A stretch of DNA of 8,153 bases from Candidatus Woesearchaeota archaeon (GCA_017608295.1 JAFCGF010000070.1:1-8153); one strand, 5' to 3'. Shown: positions 1 through 5,830, numbered from the stretch's first letter. Numbers and translations: made by a program. Notes: a model not told the origin generated them from the sequence alone.

Positions 1-58
1 GTGCCACGTGTCTCTCGTCAAAACTACATAGGGGGGTATTGCATCCTGTGAGCATAAA

Positions 59-862
59 TCATTCAGCCCGTCCACTCAAGATCCGCCATGCCAATGCAGC
101 CACCGCCGGAACCTGTCCGTTTCCTGCCCTTTTAAGCTCGTCCAATTCAATGGCCATCCCATCAACCAGTTTAAAAAGGTAGGGTGGCAAATCACTTTCT
201 CGTTGAGCCTTGCGTTGTTCTCCCTCCTTGTCCAGCCTTTCCAAGAACCGATTAACCTGTGATCCAGTCGACTCGTGTTTTGCCATGTTTCCGCTTTTCT
301 GATTGGACCACCTAAAAAGCTTTCTCCTAAACTCCTCAGTGGTGCTGGCAACAATCCACAGCCTGTCACGCTTACTGCATATTCCCACATGGTGTGACCC
401 CAGCACTCCCCACTTTGCATTATACCCCATTTCGGCCAAGTCTCCGAGTACAACGCCAAGCCCCCGAGAAGTAAGCATTGGTGAGTTTTCCACGAATACG
501 TACCGGGGTCGTACTTCGCTAACGATACGGGCAAATTCTGACCACAACCCACTTCTTTCTCCTGCGAGTCCTTTCCCGCTACCGGCGCATGAGATATCTT
601 GACACGGAAACCCGCCAGAAACCACGTCAACACGTCCTTGCCACGGCTTTCCGTTAAATGTCCGCACGTCATCCCAGATGGGGAACGGCTGCAGAATGCC
701 GTCATTTTGTCGTTGGCAGAGTACAGCCGCGGCATGTGGTTCATATTCGACGGCGCAGACTGTGCGCCATCCAAGCAGGAGGCCTCCAAGGATTCCGCCA
801 CCGGCACCGGCGAACAACGCGAGTTCTCGTAGTCCTTCACCAATGCCTTGCTGATTATCCAT
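59..862 (-). CDS. C5-cytosine-specific DNA methyltransferase (Dcm-like)
   Basis: Transfers a methyl group from S-adenosylmethionine to carbon 5 of cytosine in DNA; in phages this usually protects the genome from host restriction. The 267 residues carry the family motifs in order: SAM-binding LFAGAGGG (16-23), VE at 38-39, GGFPCQ with catalytic Cys87, GERSGLW (101-107), ENS at 125-127 (usually ENV), KRDRLWIVA (164-172), a short target-recognition stretch (about 173-225), and the late GNGQVP motif (247-252). Motif IX is odd: the usual VDRLKR-like basic run reads ELDELKR. The protein is shorter than the usual 300-400 residues, mainly in the recognition region. The start is chosen because GGAGGT (871-876) lies 8 bases upstream; a second ATG at 867 opens a different frame (see the overlapping entry). 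Last complete gene of the leftward operon. Function is clear; specificity cannot be read. Confidence 0.95.
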   Translation of the reverse strand: MDNQQGIGEGLRELALFAGAGGGILGGLLLGWRTVCAVEYEPHAAAVLCQRQNDGILQPFPIWDDVRTFNGKPWQGRVDVVSGGFPCQDISCAGSGKGLAGERSGLWSEFARIVSEVRPRYVFVENSPMLTSRGLGVVLGDLAEMGYNAKWGVLGSHHVGICSKRDRLWIVASTTEEFRRKLFRWSNQKSGNMAKHESTGSQVNRFLERLDKEGEQRKAQRESDLPPYLFKLVDGMAIELDELKRAGNGQVPAVAALAWRILSGRAE

Positions 863-867
863 CCCAT
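76..867 (-). CDS. Overprinted second frame inside the methyltransferase gene; phage protein of unknown function
   Basis: A 263-codon frame covers nearly the whole methyltransferase gene, starting at an ATG 5 bases before the methyltransferase ATG and sharing its Shine-Dalgarno sequence (GGAGGT, only 3 bases upstream of this ATG, so initiation is probably weaker). The product does not look like noise. Residues about 117-160 hold AKYDPGTYSWKTHQ and ETWPKWGIMQSGECW, then CGLLPAP (170-176), and near the end NWLMGWPLNWTSL (233-245) followed by FRRWLHWHG (253-261). From memory these resemble recurring signatures of phage hypothetical proteins (SWKTSQ, WPRSGMM, GLLPTP, EWLMGWPxGWTDL, FxxWLxxHG). The corresponding methyltransferase residues are ENSPMLTSRG and LVDGMAIEL. 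I infer either true dual coding or a conserved shadow imposed by methyltransferase motifs; I cannot separate these without homologues. No function proposed. Confidence 0.42.
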   Translation of the reverse strand: MGWIISKALVKDYENSRCSPVPVAESLEASCLDGAQSAPSNMNHMPRLYSANDKMTAFCSRSPSGMTCGHLTESRGKDVLTWFLAGFRVKISHAPVAGKDSQEKEVGCGQNLPVSLAKYDPGTYSWKTHQCLLLGGLALYSETWPKWGIMQSGECWGHTMWEYAVSVTGCGLLPAPLRSLGESFLGGPIRKAETWQNTSRLDHRLIGSWKGWTRRENNARLNEKVICHPTFLNWLMGWPLNWTSLKGQETDRFRRWLHWHGGS

Positions 868-870
868 GCT

Positions 871-876
871 ACCTCC
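871..876 (-). promoter_or_regulatory. Ribosome-binding site shared by two overlapping starts
   Basis: GGAGGT on the minus strand. It lies 8 bases from the ATG at 862 (methyltransferase) and 3 bases from the ATG at 867 (overlapping frame). Spacing favours the methyltransferase, but the same site could feed both starts, giving a fixed ratio of two products. Confidence 0.75.
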
Positions 877-888
877 ATATTATAAAAT

Positions 889-1080
889 TCAATCATACCA
901 CCACCAATCGGCAGAGTTTTTCTTTTGATCCATAAACCAAAGTCCATCAGGGTCAATGCCAAGCCGCACTGATCCTAATTGCTTGCGCACTTGTGAGCGC
1001 ATACGCTGATTGCCACGATCCTTCACGGATCGCTTGGCATCTCCAAACCGCTTCCCGATATGTCCCACTGTCTTACTCAT
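889..1080 (-). CDS. Small basic protein of unknown function (63 aa)
   Basis: I chose the start at 1080 (MSKTVGHIGK...) because its ATG overlaps the TGA of the primase gene in an ATGA junction, the pattern used at several other junctions here; an ATG at 1101 would add seven residues inside the primase gene. The protein has a strongly basic middle (residues about 10-40, many Arg and Lys) and an aromatic tail with three consecutive Trp (ADWWWYD at the C-terminus). The basic part suggests nucleic-acid contact, but no domain is recognisable. No good Shine-Dalgarno sequence precedes it, so translation probably depends on coupling to the primase. It sits between primase and methyltransferase; a role as an accessory to either is only a guess. 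Confidence 0.7.
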   Translation of the reverse strand: MSKTVGHIGKRFGDAKRSVKDRGNQRMRSQVRKQLGSVRLGIDPDGLWFMDQKKNSADWWWYD

Positions 1081-2048
1081 AACAAAGGCACCATTCCACA
1101 CTTTTTATTTAAAATATCCAGCACATCATGCCCGCGTTTATCAGGCATAACAAGATCCACCGATTTTCCATATCTGATAGCAAGCCTGTTCGCCAGAATG
1201 TAAGAGGATTTTTGCCCAGCAAATTTACGATCCCTGTCAATCGCAATTACAAAATGATCAACCTGTTCCAGCAGGCAGTCGGGCGGAACAAACTTTTCCA
1301 ACAGAATATTATTCGTGCAGTCCCATGCGGGAATATCCATCATTTCCGCTAGGGCCAGTGACGTTTCAAATCCTTCGCCGAGCCCCAGAACCTTCGACTC
1401 GCCAACATCCATCATCCGGTGCGCACCACCAGAATTTGATTGGATGATTTTCGGAGTCATTAACTTCTGTTGATTTTTATCCACCTCTGGAAGCTTATCG
1501 CCATGCCGGTCAAGATACGTCCGATGGAAACCCACTACCTCACCATTAGGCATCTGCCATAATCCACAGATTGCAGCATGTTTTTTTCTTGTAACGGGAT
1601 GACGCAATCCAAGATGAAGGAAAGTTTGCTGATTTGGCCGCGCGGTCAATCCACGGTTGCCAAGATACAGGTCAATCAAATCACCTGTTTTGTATGCGAC
1701 TGCTCCGTCAAACATGCGCCGGATGTCGTCAATTGTTTTCAGCTTTTGCTCTCTCGGTGCGACTGTTTTAAGTGGGCCAGCGACACGCACAACCTCGCCA
1801 ACAAGCTCCAGCGCAGCCTTAAAATCGCAACCGCGAACGCCTGTAACGAGCTTCCAGCCGTCCCCATTTCCACAAGTGCAAATCCACTCGCCTCGGTCAT
1901 TATTCGGTGTCAATCGCAACCCCTTGGTACCGTCACGGCCACACATTGGGCATTTGCAATGCCTCCCATCCTCCGCAATTTTGATATTGAGAGCACGAAA
2001 TATGTGCAGCCAATGGCCGATTACTTCTTCTTTTTGAAATTGTTTCAT
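1077..2048 (-). CDS. Phage DNA primase with zinc ribbon and TOPRIM domain, no helicase domain
   Basis: Predicted to make RNA primers for phage DNA replication. The N-terminus carries a zinc ribbon of the gp4/P4-primase type: C31, C33, C36 and C57, C59 within CKCPMCGRDG and WICTCGNGDGW. The C-terminal half is a TOPRIM fold: LGLGEGFETSLALAE (221-235) supplies the conserved Glu (E225), and FVIAIDRDR (266-274) supplies the D271/D273 pair; RGHDVLDIL (305-313) resembles the family's closing motif. At 323 residues it lacks the superfamily-3 or DnaB-type helicase domain found in larger phage primase-helicases, which agrees with a separate helicase gene at 2428-3969. No clear Shine-Dalgarno sequence precedes the ATG at 2048; the receiver-domain gene ends 12 bases upstream. 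Its TGA overlaps the next start. Confidence 0.93.
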   Translation of the reverse strand: MKQFQKEEVIGHWLHIFRALNIKIAEDGRHCKCPMCGRDGTKGLRLTPNNDRGEWICTCGNGDGWKLVTGVRGCDFKAALELVGEVVRVAGPLKTVAPREQKLKTIDDIRRMFDGAVAYKTGDLIDLYLGNRGLTARPNQQTFLHLGLRHPVTRKKHAAICGLWQMPNGEVVGFHRTYLDRHGDKLPEVDKNQQKLMTPKIIQSNSGGAHRMMDVGESKVLGLGEGFETSLALAEMMDIPAWDCTNNILLEKFVPPDCLLEQVDHFVIAIDRDRKFAGQKSSYILANRLAIRYGKSVDLVMPDKRGHDVLDILNKKCGMVPLL

Positions 2049-2060
2049 AGTCTGTGGTAA

Positions 2061-2363
2061 TTAGAGGCGTGTAAATTCGAGGCCGTTCAGTAATCTGTTA
2101 TATCCTCCTGCAATCAATGCTGCAACCATCCTGCTACGCCCGACGGGATTAGAGGTGATGAGCTGCACGTTGTCTGGTAAGTATCCGTTATCAATAGCCC
2201 ACACCAAAACATCGTAACCATCTTCACTAGCTCCAAGATCATGATCAAATATAACATGAGTCAAAATTGATCGCATCCTTCTAAGTATTTCCTTCCCAGC
2301 TCGTGGAGTTCTCGCAATTATATCACAATTCAAATCTCGCACATCATCAATCAATAAATACAT
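2061..2363 (-). CDS. Cyclic-phosphate-processing receiver-domain (cREC-like) protein
   Basis: A 100-residue single-domain protein that I match to the receiver-like family proposed to process cyclic phosphates at nucleic-acid ends. Supporting motifs: LLIDDVRD (3-10) with the paired acidic residues of a receiver fold, the characteristic FDHDLG (39-44), GYDVL (49-53), and SNPVGRSRM (71-79), typical of this family rather than of two-component receivers. The family assignment is strong; the activity is a literature prediction from gene neighbourhoods, not visible here. It begins with ATG preceded by GGAGG at 2369-2373, and a strong extended -10 promoter lies just upstream (2406-2414), so this gene with the downstream primase, small protein and methyltransferase may form a separately boosted unit. 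Confidence 0.82.
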   Translation of the reverse strand: MYLLIDDVRDLNCDIIARTPRAGKEILRRMRSILTHVIFDHDLGASEDGYDVLVWAIDNGYLPDNVQLITSNPVGRSRMVAALIAGGYNRLLNGLEFTRL

Positions 2364-2405
2364 TTAGTCCTCCGTTGACATTTACTTCCACTTGCATGAT
2401 ACACT

Positions 2406-2414
2406 ATTATAGCA
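2406..2414 (-). promoter_or_regulatory. Internal leftward extended -10 promoter
   Basis: Minus strand reads TGCTATAAT, a perfect extended -10 (TGn plus TATAAT). The hexamer 17 bases upstream (TGGATA) is a poor -35, acceptable for an extended -10 promoter. Transcription would start near 2399, about 35 bases before the receiver-domain ATG at 2363. It sits in one of the few non-coding gaps of the operon (2364-2427), right after the helicase gene. Confidence 0.55.
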
Positions 2415-2427
2415 TAACATACAAGCC

Positions 2428-3969
2428 TTATCCAGCCGATGGTTTCTTTTTGCGATAATGAGCAGCAGCAATCTGTATCCGCTTTAACTGCCTTTGCGCA
2501 AAACTCCCTTGCTCAGGTTCCATTGCGACACAGTTTTTCACCTCATCTGGCGGGGAAACCTTGAATATATCCTTATATTTATACGTAACCCACGCCACCT
2601 TATACTTTTTCTTTTGCTGATACCACTTCAGAGCCGACATCATATGGATTTTTTCTACGATATCTAAGTCATTATTCGTTTTCTTCTTCGGCTTTGCGGC
2701 AACCAACTGACCTTCAGCGGTTTCGACATCCCGTCCGTAATCCACCAATTCGGTACCGCAACGTGGGCAAGCCTGTTTTCCACCGCCGAAACATGCCGTG
2801 CATGATTTGCATTGCAATAAGACGGAGAATGTTTTTTCCTTCTTATTGTTTTTGCGCCTCTGTCGCACTTTGCCGTCAAGACTCCAATCCATAGGCGTAT
2901 CAATCGGCCCCAACCGACGGATATTATCACCCTGATCAATTACTATCAAATCGTCATAGGGAGGATTATCATCGTTCCGCGCTCCCCGCCCGCAGGTCTG
3001 CCAAACCTTAACAAGGGACTTGGATTTAAACGCCAACTGTATGCACCAAATATCCGGGACATCGGCCCCCTCGACATACAGCCCAACATTACAAACAATT
3101 TTTGCTTCCCCGGCCTGCATCTTGCGGAAAACCTCATCCCGCTCATCATCCGTACTGCGAGCGTCAAGATGAAGGGCAACCACTCCTGCCTCGGCAAACC
3201 GTCGCTGAAGGTTTTTGCTATGGGCAACATTGATCGCAAAAAGGATTGTTTGCCGATCCTCCGCCAATTTTAACCACTGATCCACAGAGTCACCGACTAT
3301 TTTTGGAGTGTTGAACACAGCATCCTGCGCAGCCTCGGTGTATTCACGTCCCTTCCCGGCAATCTGGTCTATGCCGTCCGCATCGGGAACGTAGTATGTA
3401 ACCGGTGTCAAAATCTTTTTGTCGGTCAAATATTCCGTGCTGGCAATATCAATGATGTCGTCAAAAACCTCACCAAGGCCTCGGCCATCAGGTCGGCATG
3501 GTGTCGCAGTCAATCCTATAATAATTGCATCAAGGAACCGGTTATAGATAATTTGATACTGCTCATTTAGTCCGGTATGGCATTCATCAACGAAAATAAT
3601 ATCTGGCTGTAACGACTCCTGAAACATATCACCGGCCATCATGCCAGCCTGAAGGCGCGGCGCAATCGTCTGCACTGTTCCGCAGTACACTGACTTACCA
3701 GCAACATAATCGTAATCCGCCATGATGTACCCTGCATCAATGCCAAAAACACCTGCCAGCGTGTAATTGACAAACTGAGAGACCAAATTCCTACGATGAG
3801 CAATAAATAAACATTTTTTGCCCATCTGAAGGGCCGACTCAATGACCATACCTGCATACCGACTTTTTCCGCCGCCCGTCCCCATTACGGCAATAGGGCG
3901 GCGGTGACCGGTAGCGATTGATTGGCGGGTTTGTTCGACACCTCGCTCTTGGTGACTCCAATCCCTCAT
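2428..3969 (-). CDS. Superfamily 2 DNA/RNA helicase (DECH box) with C-terminal zinc ribbon
   Basis: ATP-driven nucleic-acid helicase, likely the replication or recombination helicase of the phage. Motifs in order over 513 residues: WSHQ with Gln7 (Q-motif-like), Walker A GTGGGKS (30-36), Ia FIAHRRNLV (55-63), Ic CGTVQTI (96-102), Walker B VDECH (127-131), III GLTATP (152-157), a second RecA-like domain from about 235, and VI QTCGRGAR (324-331). After this comes a lysine-rich linker and a four-Cys zinc ribbon (C387, C390, C401, C404), then a basic C-terminal region of about 100 residues ending in a Lys-rich tail. The start ATG overlaps the TGA of the upstream cysteine-rich gene (ATGA), with AGGA 7 bases upstream. 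It resembles the RAD25/UvrB-like phage helicases of the DEAD/DEAH group. Polarity and substrate cannot be read. Confidence 0.94.
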   Translation of the reverse strand: MRDWSHQERGVEQTRQSIATGHRRPIAVMGTGGGKSRYAGMVIESALQMGKKCLFIAHRRNLVSQFVNYTLAGVFGIDAGYIMADYDYVAGKSVYCGTVQTIAPRLQAGMMAGDMFQESLQPDIIFVDECHTGLNEQYQIIYNRFLDAIIIGLTATPCRPDGRGLGEVFDDIIDIASTEYLTDKKILTPVTYYVPDADGIDQIAGKGREYTEAAQDAVFNTPKIVGDSVDQWLKLAEDRQTILFAINVAHSKNLQRRFAEAGVVALHLDARSTDDERDEVFRKMQAGEAKIVCNVGLYVEGADVPDIWCIQLAFKSKSLVKVWQTCGRGARNDDNPPYDDLIVIDQGDNIRRLGPIDTPMDWSLDGKVRQRRKNNKKEKTFSVLLQCKSCTACFGGGKQACPRCGTELVDYGRDVETAEGQLVAAKPKKKTNNDLDIVEKIHMMSALKWYQQKKKYKVAWVTYKYKDIFKVSPPDEVKNCVAMEPEQGSFAQRQLKRIQIAAAHYRKKKPSAG

Positions 3970-4241
3970 GATGCCATCCTGTGCGGATTTGTACAGCCTC
4001 TACCGGCCCATAATCTCGTTCCAGCACGCTGAGAAAATTGTTGGGCATGTTCTCGGCTAATCAGCACGTATGCCCACGGGCATTCGATAAGGCCACAAAA
4101 GATTTTACCACCTCGCTCTCGTATGGCAGGACACTCGTCGTCCCATTCGTCGCGGTCTGGAAAAATATCCCGCCCGACATGGCAGATTTGCGATTTACAG
4201 CATTGGCCGCAATGGGTACACTTCAGGTTGAAATTACTCAT
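3966..4241 (-). CDS. CxxCxxCC-type cysteine-cluster protein (YkgJ-like)
   Basis: A 91-residue protein with nine cysteines (8, 11, 14, 15, 20, 37, 49, 54, 83). The N-terminal CTHCGQCCK matches the metal-binding signature of the YkgJ/CxxCxxCC family, thought to hold zinc or an iron-sulfur cluster. It is close to the minimum length for that family. AGGAGG lies 4 bases before the ATG and is itself inside the end of the upstream gene; the ATG overlaps that gene's TGA, and the helicase ATG overlaps this gene's TGA. The position between a replication initiator and the helicase suggests a replication or DNA-processing accessory role, but this is inference from neighbours only. Ligand and activity are unknown. 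Confidence 0.82.
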   Translation of the reverse strand: MSNFNLKCTHCGQCCKSQICHVGRDIFPDRDEWDDECPAIRERGGKIFCGLIECPWAYVLISREHAQQFSQRAGTRLWAGRGCTNPHRMAS

Positions 4242-4801
4242 TTCTCCTCCTGTATCGACGTATTGTTCACCTCAACAAAAACAGGCTGCCTTTCGCCCGC
4301 CTCGATAATCGGCACCGTTTCGCCAGTTTCGAGGTTCAGCCATTCCCCTTGCTTGTCCTTTCGCTTCCACGCTCTCCATACTACGTCTATAGTATATTTC
4401 TTTGTAGAGGTAGAGGTAGAGTTAGAGTTAGGGGCTGGCGGACATTGTCCGGACAAATTGCGCTTTCTCCTGTTCTGTTTCGACGAGTATTCATCTCGTA
4501 TTTTTAGCAGGTTATCACACCTAATAGTGGTCAAAACACCGTCATGTTGCACGTCAAAAAGGCCGTTTTTTTGTAGAAAAGTGACAAAAAACTTAAACTT
4601 TTTTGGCGAAAATTCCGTAACTTTCCGCCAGTTTTTTGCCGAAAGTTGTAATGCTGGGGTATCATGAGCAGGTGTCATTTGCTCTGCAATGACCTCTAGT
4701 ATTGCCCAATATGCACCATAACCGGCCATGCCAAATTGATCACGCACCCTACTCAGTGCAGGATCACGATTGGAATATGTCATGTGTTTTATATATAGCA
4801 T
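4238..4801 (-). CDS. DUF4373/Lin1244-type winged-helix phage replication protein
   Basis: Probable replication initiator or replisome organiser. The N-terminal 110 residues fit the Lin1244/Lin1753-like (DUF4373) domain: YIKHMTYSNRDPALSRVRDQFG then GYGAYWAILEVIAEQM (28-43) is the family's characteristic segment, followed by a winged-helix pattern (SAKNWRKVTEFSPKKF, 54-69, and FLQKNGLFDV, 75-84). A basic stretch KQNRRKRN (108-115) follows, then a linker of alternating Asn/Thr and Ser (125-133) encoded by a 6-base repeat, and a C-terminal domain of about 50 residues I do not recognise. The first ATG (4801) is preferred over the one at 4783: it has AGGT 5 bases upstream and keeps the conserved N-terminal segment. 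Only 3 bases separate it from the upstream HTH gene. Confidence 0.85.
   Translation of the reverse strand: MLYIKHMTYSNRDPALSRVRDQFGMAGYGAYWAILEVIAEQMTPAHDTPALQLSAKNWRKVTEFSPKKFKFFVTFLQKNGLFDVQHDGVLTTIRCDNLLKIRDEYSSKQNRRKRNLSGQCPPAPNSNSTSTSTKKYTIDVVWRAWKRKDKQGEWLNLETGETVPIIEAGERQPVFVEVNNTSIQEEK
4404..4433 (+). repeat. Hexanucleotide tandem repeat inside the replication-protein gene
   Basis: Five 6-base units on the plus strand: GTAGAG three times, then TTAGAG and TTAGGG. On the coding (minus) strand this gives the alternating NSNSTSTST linker at residues 125-133. The unit equals two codons, so gain or loss of copies would change linker length without shifting the frame. Confidence 0.85.
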
Positions 4802-4804
4802 GAT

Positions 4805-5002
4805 TTACCTGTACAGCGGAAACTGATCCCCGCGTTTCCACCTCTTGAGAGCGTCAAGTAGAGCTTGGTGTATGAGAGTTACCCCCTGCTCACCGCTCTC
4901 CACGGCACAGATAAACCTATAGTCGCGATTAAATGCTTTCCCCAGTTGTTTCCTACTGAGTCCCAAAGTGCGCCGCGCCCACCGAAATTCATAATTGGTC
5001 AT
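4805..5002 (-). CDS. Small helix-turn-helix (XRE-like) DNA-binding protein
   Basis: A 65-residue protein consisting almost entirely of a Cro/CI-type helix-turn-helix: FRWARRTLGLSRKQLGKAFN (6-25) gives helix 1 and the first HTH helix with the usual LGLSxxxL pattern, and YRFICAVESGEQGVT (28-42) gives the recognition helix and the I..VE.G turn. A short basic tail follows. The ATG has a near-perfect AGGAGGTGA 5-8 bases upstream; the gene overlaps the end of the zinc-ribbon gene by 14 bases. Its small size and place next to the replication initiator suggest a Cro-like or local regulator, possibly of the control region at 5981-6259, but nothing here shows which operator it binds. Confidence 0.8.
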   Translation of the reverse strand: MTNYEFRWARRTLGLSRKQLGKAFNRDYRFICAVESGEQGVTLIHQALLDALKRWKRGDQFPLYR

Positions 5003-5177
5003 GCTTCACCTCCTGTTTTGCCCGCCAGCATTGCGGACAAATTGGGTAATGCTCCAGCGATCTGAGCGGTTTATGACATATGTCACAATTAAAAGATAAC
5101 GCGCCGCACGATTTTGTTAATTCGACATCAGCCGCCCTTGACAGCCGTTCGAATACTGTTGTGATTATCGAGTTCAT
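4989..5177 (-). CDS. Small zinc-ribbon protein (62 aa)
   Basis: The second half holds a two-knuckle zinc-binding motif: CDIC (31-34) and CPQC (47-50), 12 residues apart, typical of a zinc ribbon. The first half is a short amphipathic region (ITTVFERLSRAADVEL). No named family is recognised. The ATG overlaps the TGA of the upstream gene (ATGA junction) and has GAGG 4 bases upstream; its own stop lies inside the HTH gene. Likely binds nucleic acid or a protein partner, as most small phage zinc ribbons are presumed to; this is inference. Confidence 0.75.
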   Translation of the reverse strand: MNSIITTVFERLSRAADVELTKSCGALSFNCDICHKPLRSLEHYPICPQCWRAKQEVKHDQL

Positions 5178-5347
5178 TTCGCCTCTGTGTGAATTATAAT
5201 TTTTCTATTTGGTAAAATATGGTCGTTATACAATGCCATGTATTCAGCCATCCCTACTATGCGTTCTTTTGGTTTCTGCCGCCAGTAGCACGGACTTGGC
5301 ATCAAGGTGCTAACCGTTTCTTTTTTTGTGATTTTTGTGGCCTTCAT
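5174..5347 (-). CDS. Unrecognised small protein (57 aa)
   Basis: The open frame extends to a GTG at 5377, but that GTG has no Shine-Dalgarno sequence, whereas the ATG at 5347 (MKATKITKKE...) has GAGG 8 bases upstream, so I place the start there. The gene overlaps the end of the membrane/zinc gene by 38 bases, more than other junctions in the operon. The product is basic and soluble-looking, with a CYWRQKPKERI segment (20-30) and an Ile-rich end (RKIIIH). I see no domain. It is kept as a gene because of its RBS, correct strand and the ATGA junction with the next gene. Confidence 0.6.
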   Translation of the reverse strand: MKATKITKKETVSTLMPSPCYWRQKPKERIVGMAEYMALYNDHILPNRKIIIHTEAK

Positions 5348-5555
5348 GATGCTTGCCTCTATCGTGATATTTATCACAGCAAGGACATGATACTAAGCAC
5401 GTCCCTTTTATTGGTTCCAGAATTCTTTTGCAATCTGGGCATTTTTCAAGGCCACTCTTTCTTTTTGTGAATCGTTTGTATGCCCACCGAATACCACAGC
5501 AGGTGACCCAAACCAGAGCTATTCCGATGTCAAGAAAAAAATATAGTGCTTTCAT
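5310..5555 (-). CDS. Single-span membrane protein with Cys/His-rich cytoplasmic tail (81 aa)
   Basis: The start at 5555 (MKALYFFLDIG...) is chosen because its ATG overlaps the TGA of the upstream gene and has GGAG 5 bases upstream; the longer frame to 5609 lies within that gene. Residues about 4-25 (LYFFLDIGIALVWVTCCGIRW) form one hydrophobic helix, followed by YKRFTKRK, so the positive-inside rule puts the tail in the cytoplasm. The tail has CPDC (39-42) and C53, C57, C59, C60, a zinc-ribbon-like arrangement, then a His/Lys-rich end (HHEGHKNHKK). A membrane-anchored metal-binding protein in an early phage operon could act on a host membrane process or on phage exclusion; this is speculation and I recognise no family. 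Confidence 0.72.
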   Translation of the reverse strand: MKALYFFLDIGIALVWVTCCGIRWAYKRFTKRKSGLEKCPDCKRILEPIKGTCLVSCPCCDKYHDRGKHHEGHKNHKKRNG

Positions 5556-5830
5556 GTTTGCTCCCTTGTGTAATATTTTACATACGCCAAGCAGCGTTTC
5601 AATGGCCATAATGTCGCCCGTCTAATTATGATAACCTTCTGTGATACGCTCACGTATGCCATCGCCTCACCGTGCCAATCCGTCGCGAGCATGGCTTGCT
5701 TGTGCGCCTTGAGCAAACCGAGATACATTACAAAACTCTCGCCGCTCCGGTCTATCGCCCAATCAGGCGGGAATTCATCCGTATTTTTCAATATCTGCCT
5801 GAGTGCCTTACTCACTTGATGGGTATACAT
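5552..5830 (-). CDS. Unrecognised protein (92 aa)
   Basis: Begins MYTHQVSKALRQIL with GGAG 7 bases upstream of the ATG and ends in an ATGA overlap with the membrane-protein gene. The sequence looks globular: an amphipathic N-terminal helix, a FPPDWAIDRSGESF segment (20-33), a central helix (VMYLGLLKAHKQAML, 34-48), and a beta-like stretch YVSVSQKVIIIRRA (59-72). No transmembrane segment, cysteine cluster or family signature is recognised. As the second gene after the leftward promoter it would be expressed early; such genes in phages often act on the host, but nothing in the sequence says how. Confidence 0.7.
   Translation of the reverse strand: MYTHQVSKALRQILKNTDEFPPDWAIDRSGESFVMYLGLLKAHKQAMLATDWHGEAMAYVSVSQKVIIIRRATLWPLKRCLAYVKYYTREQT

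Noticed and set aside
1..58. Possible next leftward gene after the methyltransferase: a frame open from ATG at 55 to the window edge, and a 12-codon frame whose ATG overlaps the methyltransferase stop
   Set aside because: No Shine-Dalgarno sequence, too short to judge, and no recognisable residues.
303..832. Plus-strand frames opposite the methyltransferase
   Set aside because: No start signals or family features, unlike the same-strand second frame, which carries motifs and a shared RBS.
1578..2060. Plus-strand frames of 160 and 126 codons opposite the primase
   Set aside because: They lie antisense to a well-supported primase, have no RBS or motifs, and look like complement-strand shadows.
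4038..4667. 209-codon plus-strand frame opposite the cysteine-cluster and DUF4373 genes
   Set aside because: Antisense to two genes with clear motifs and ATGA coupling; low-complexity composition typical of a shadow frame.
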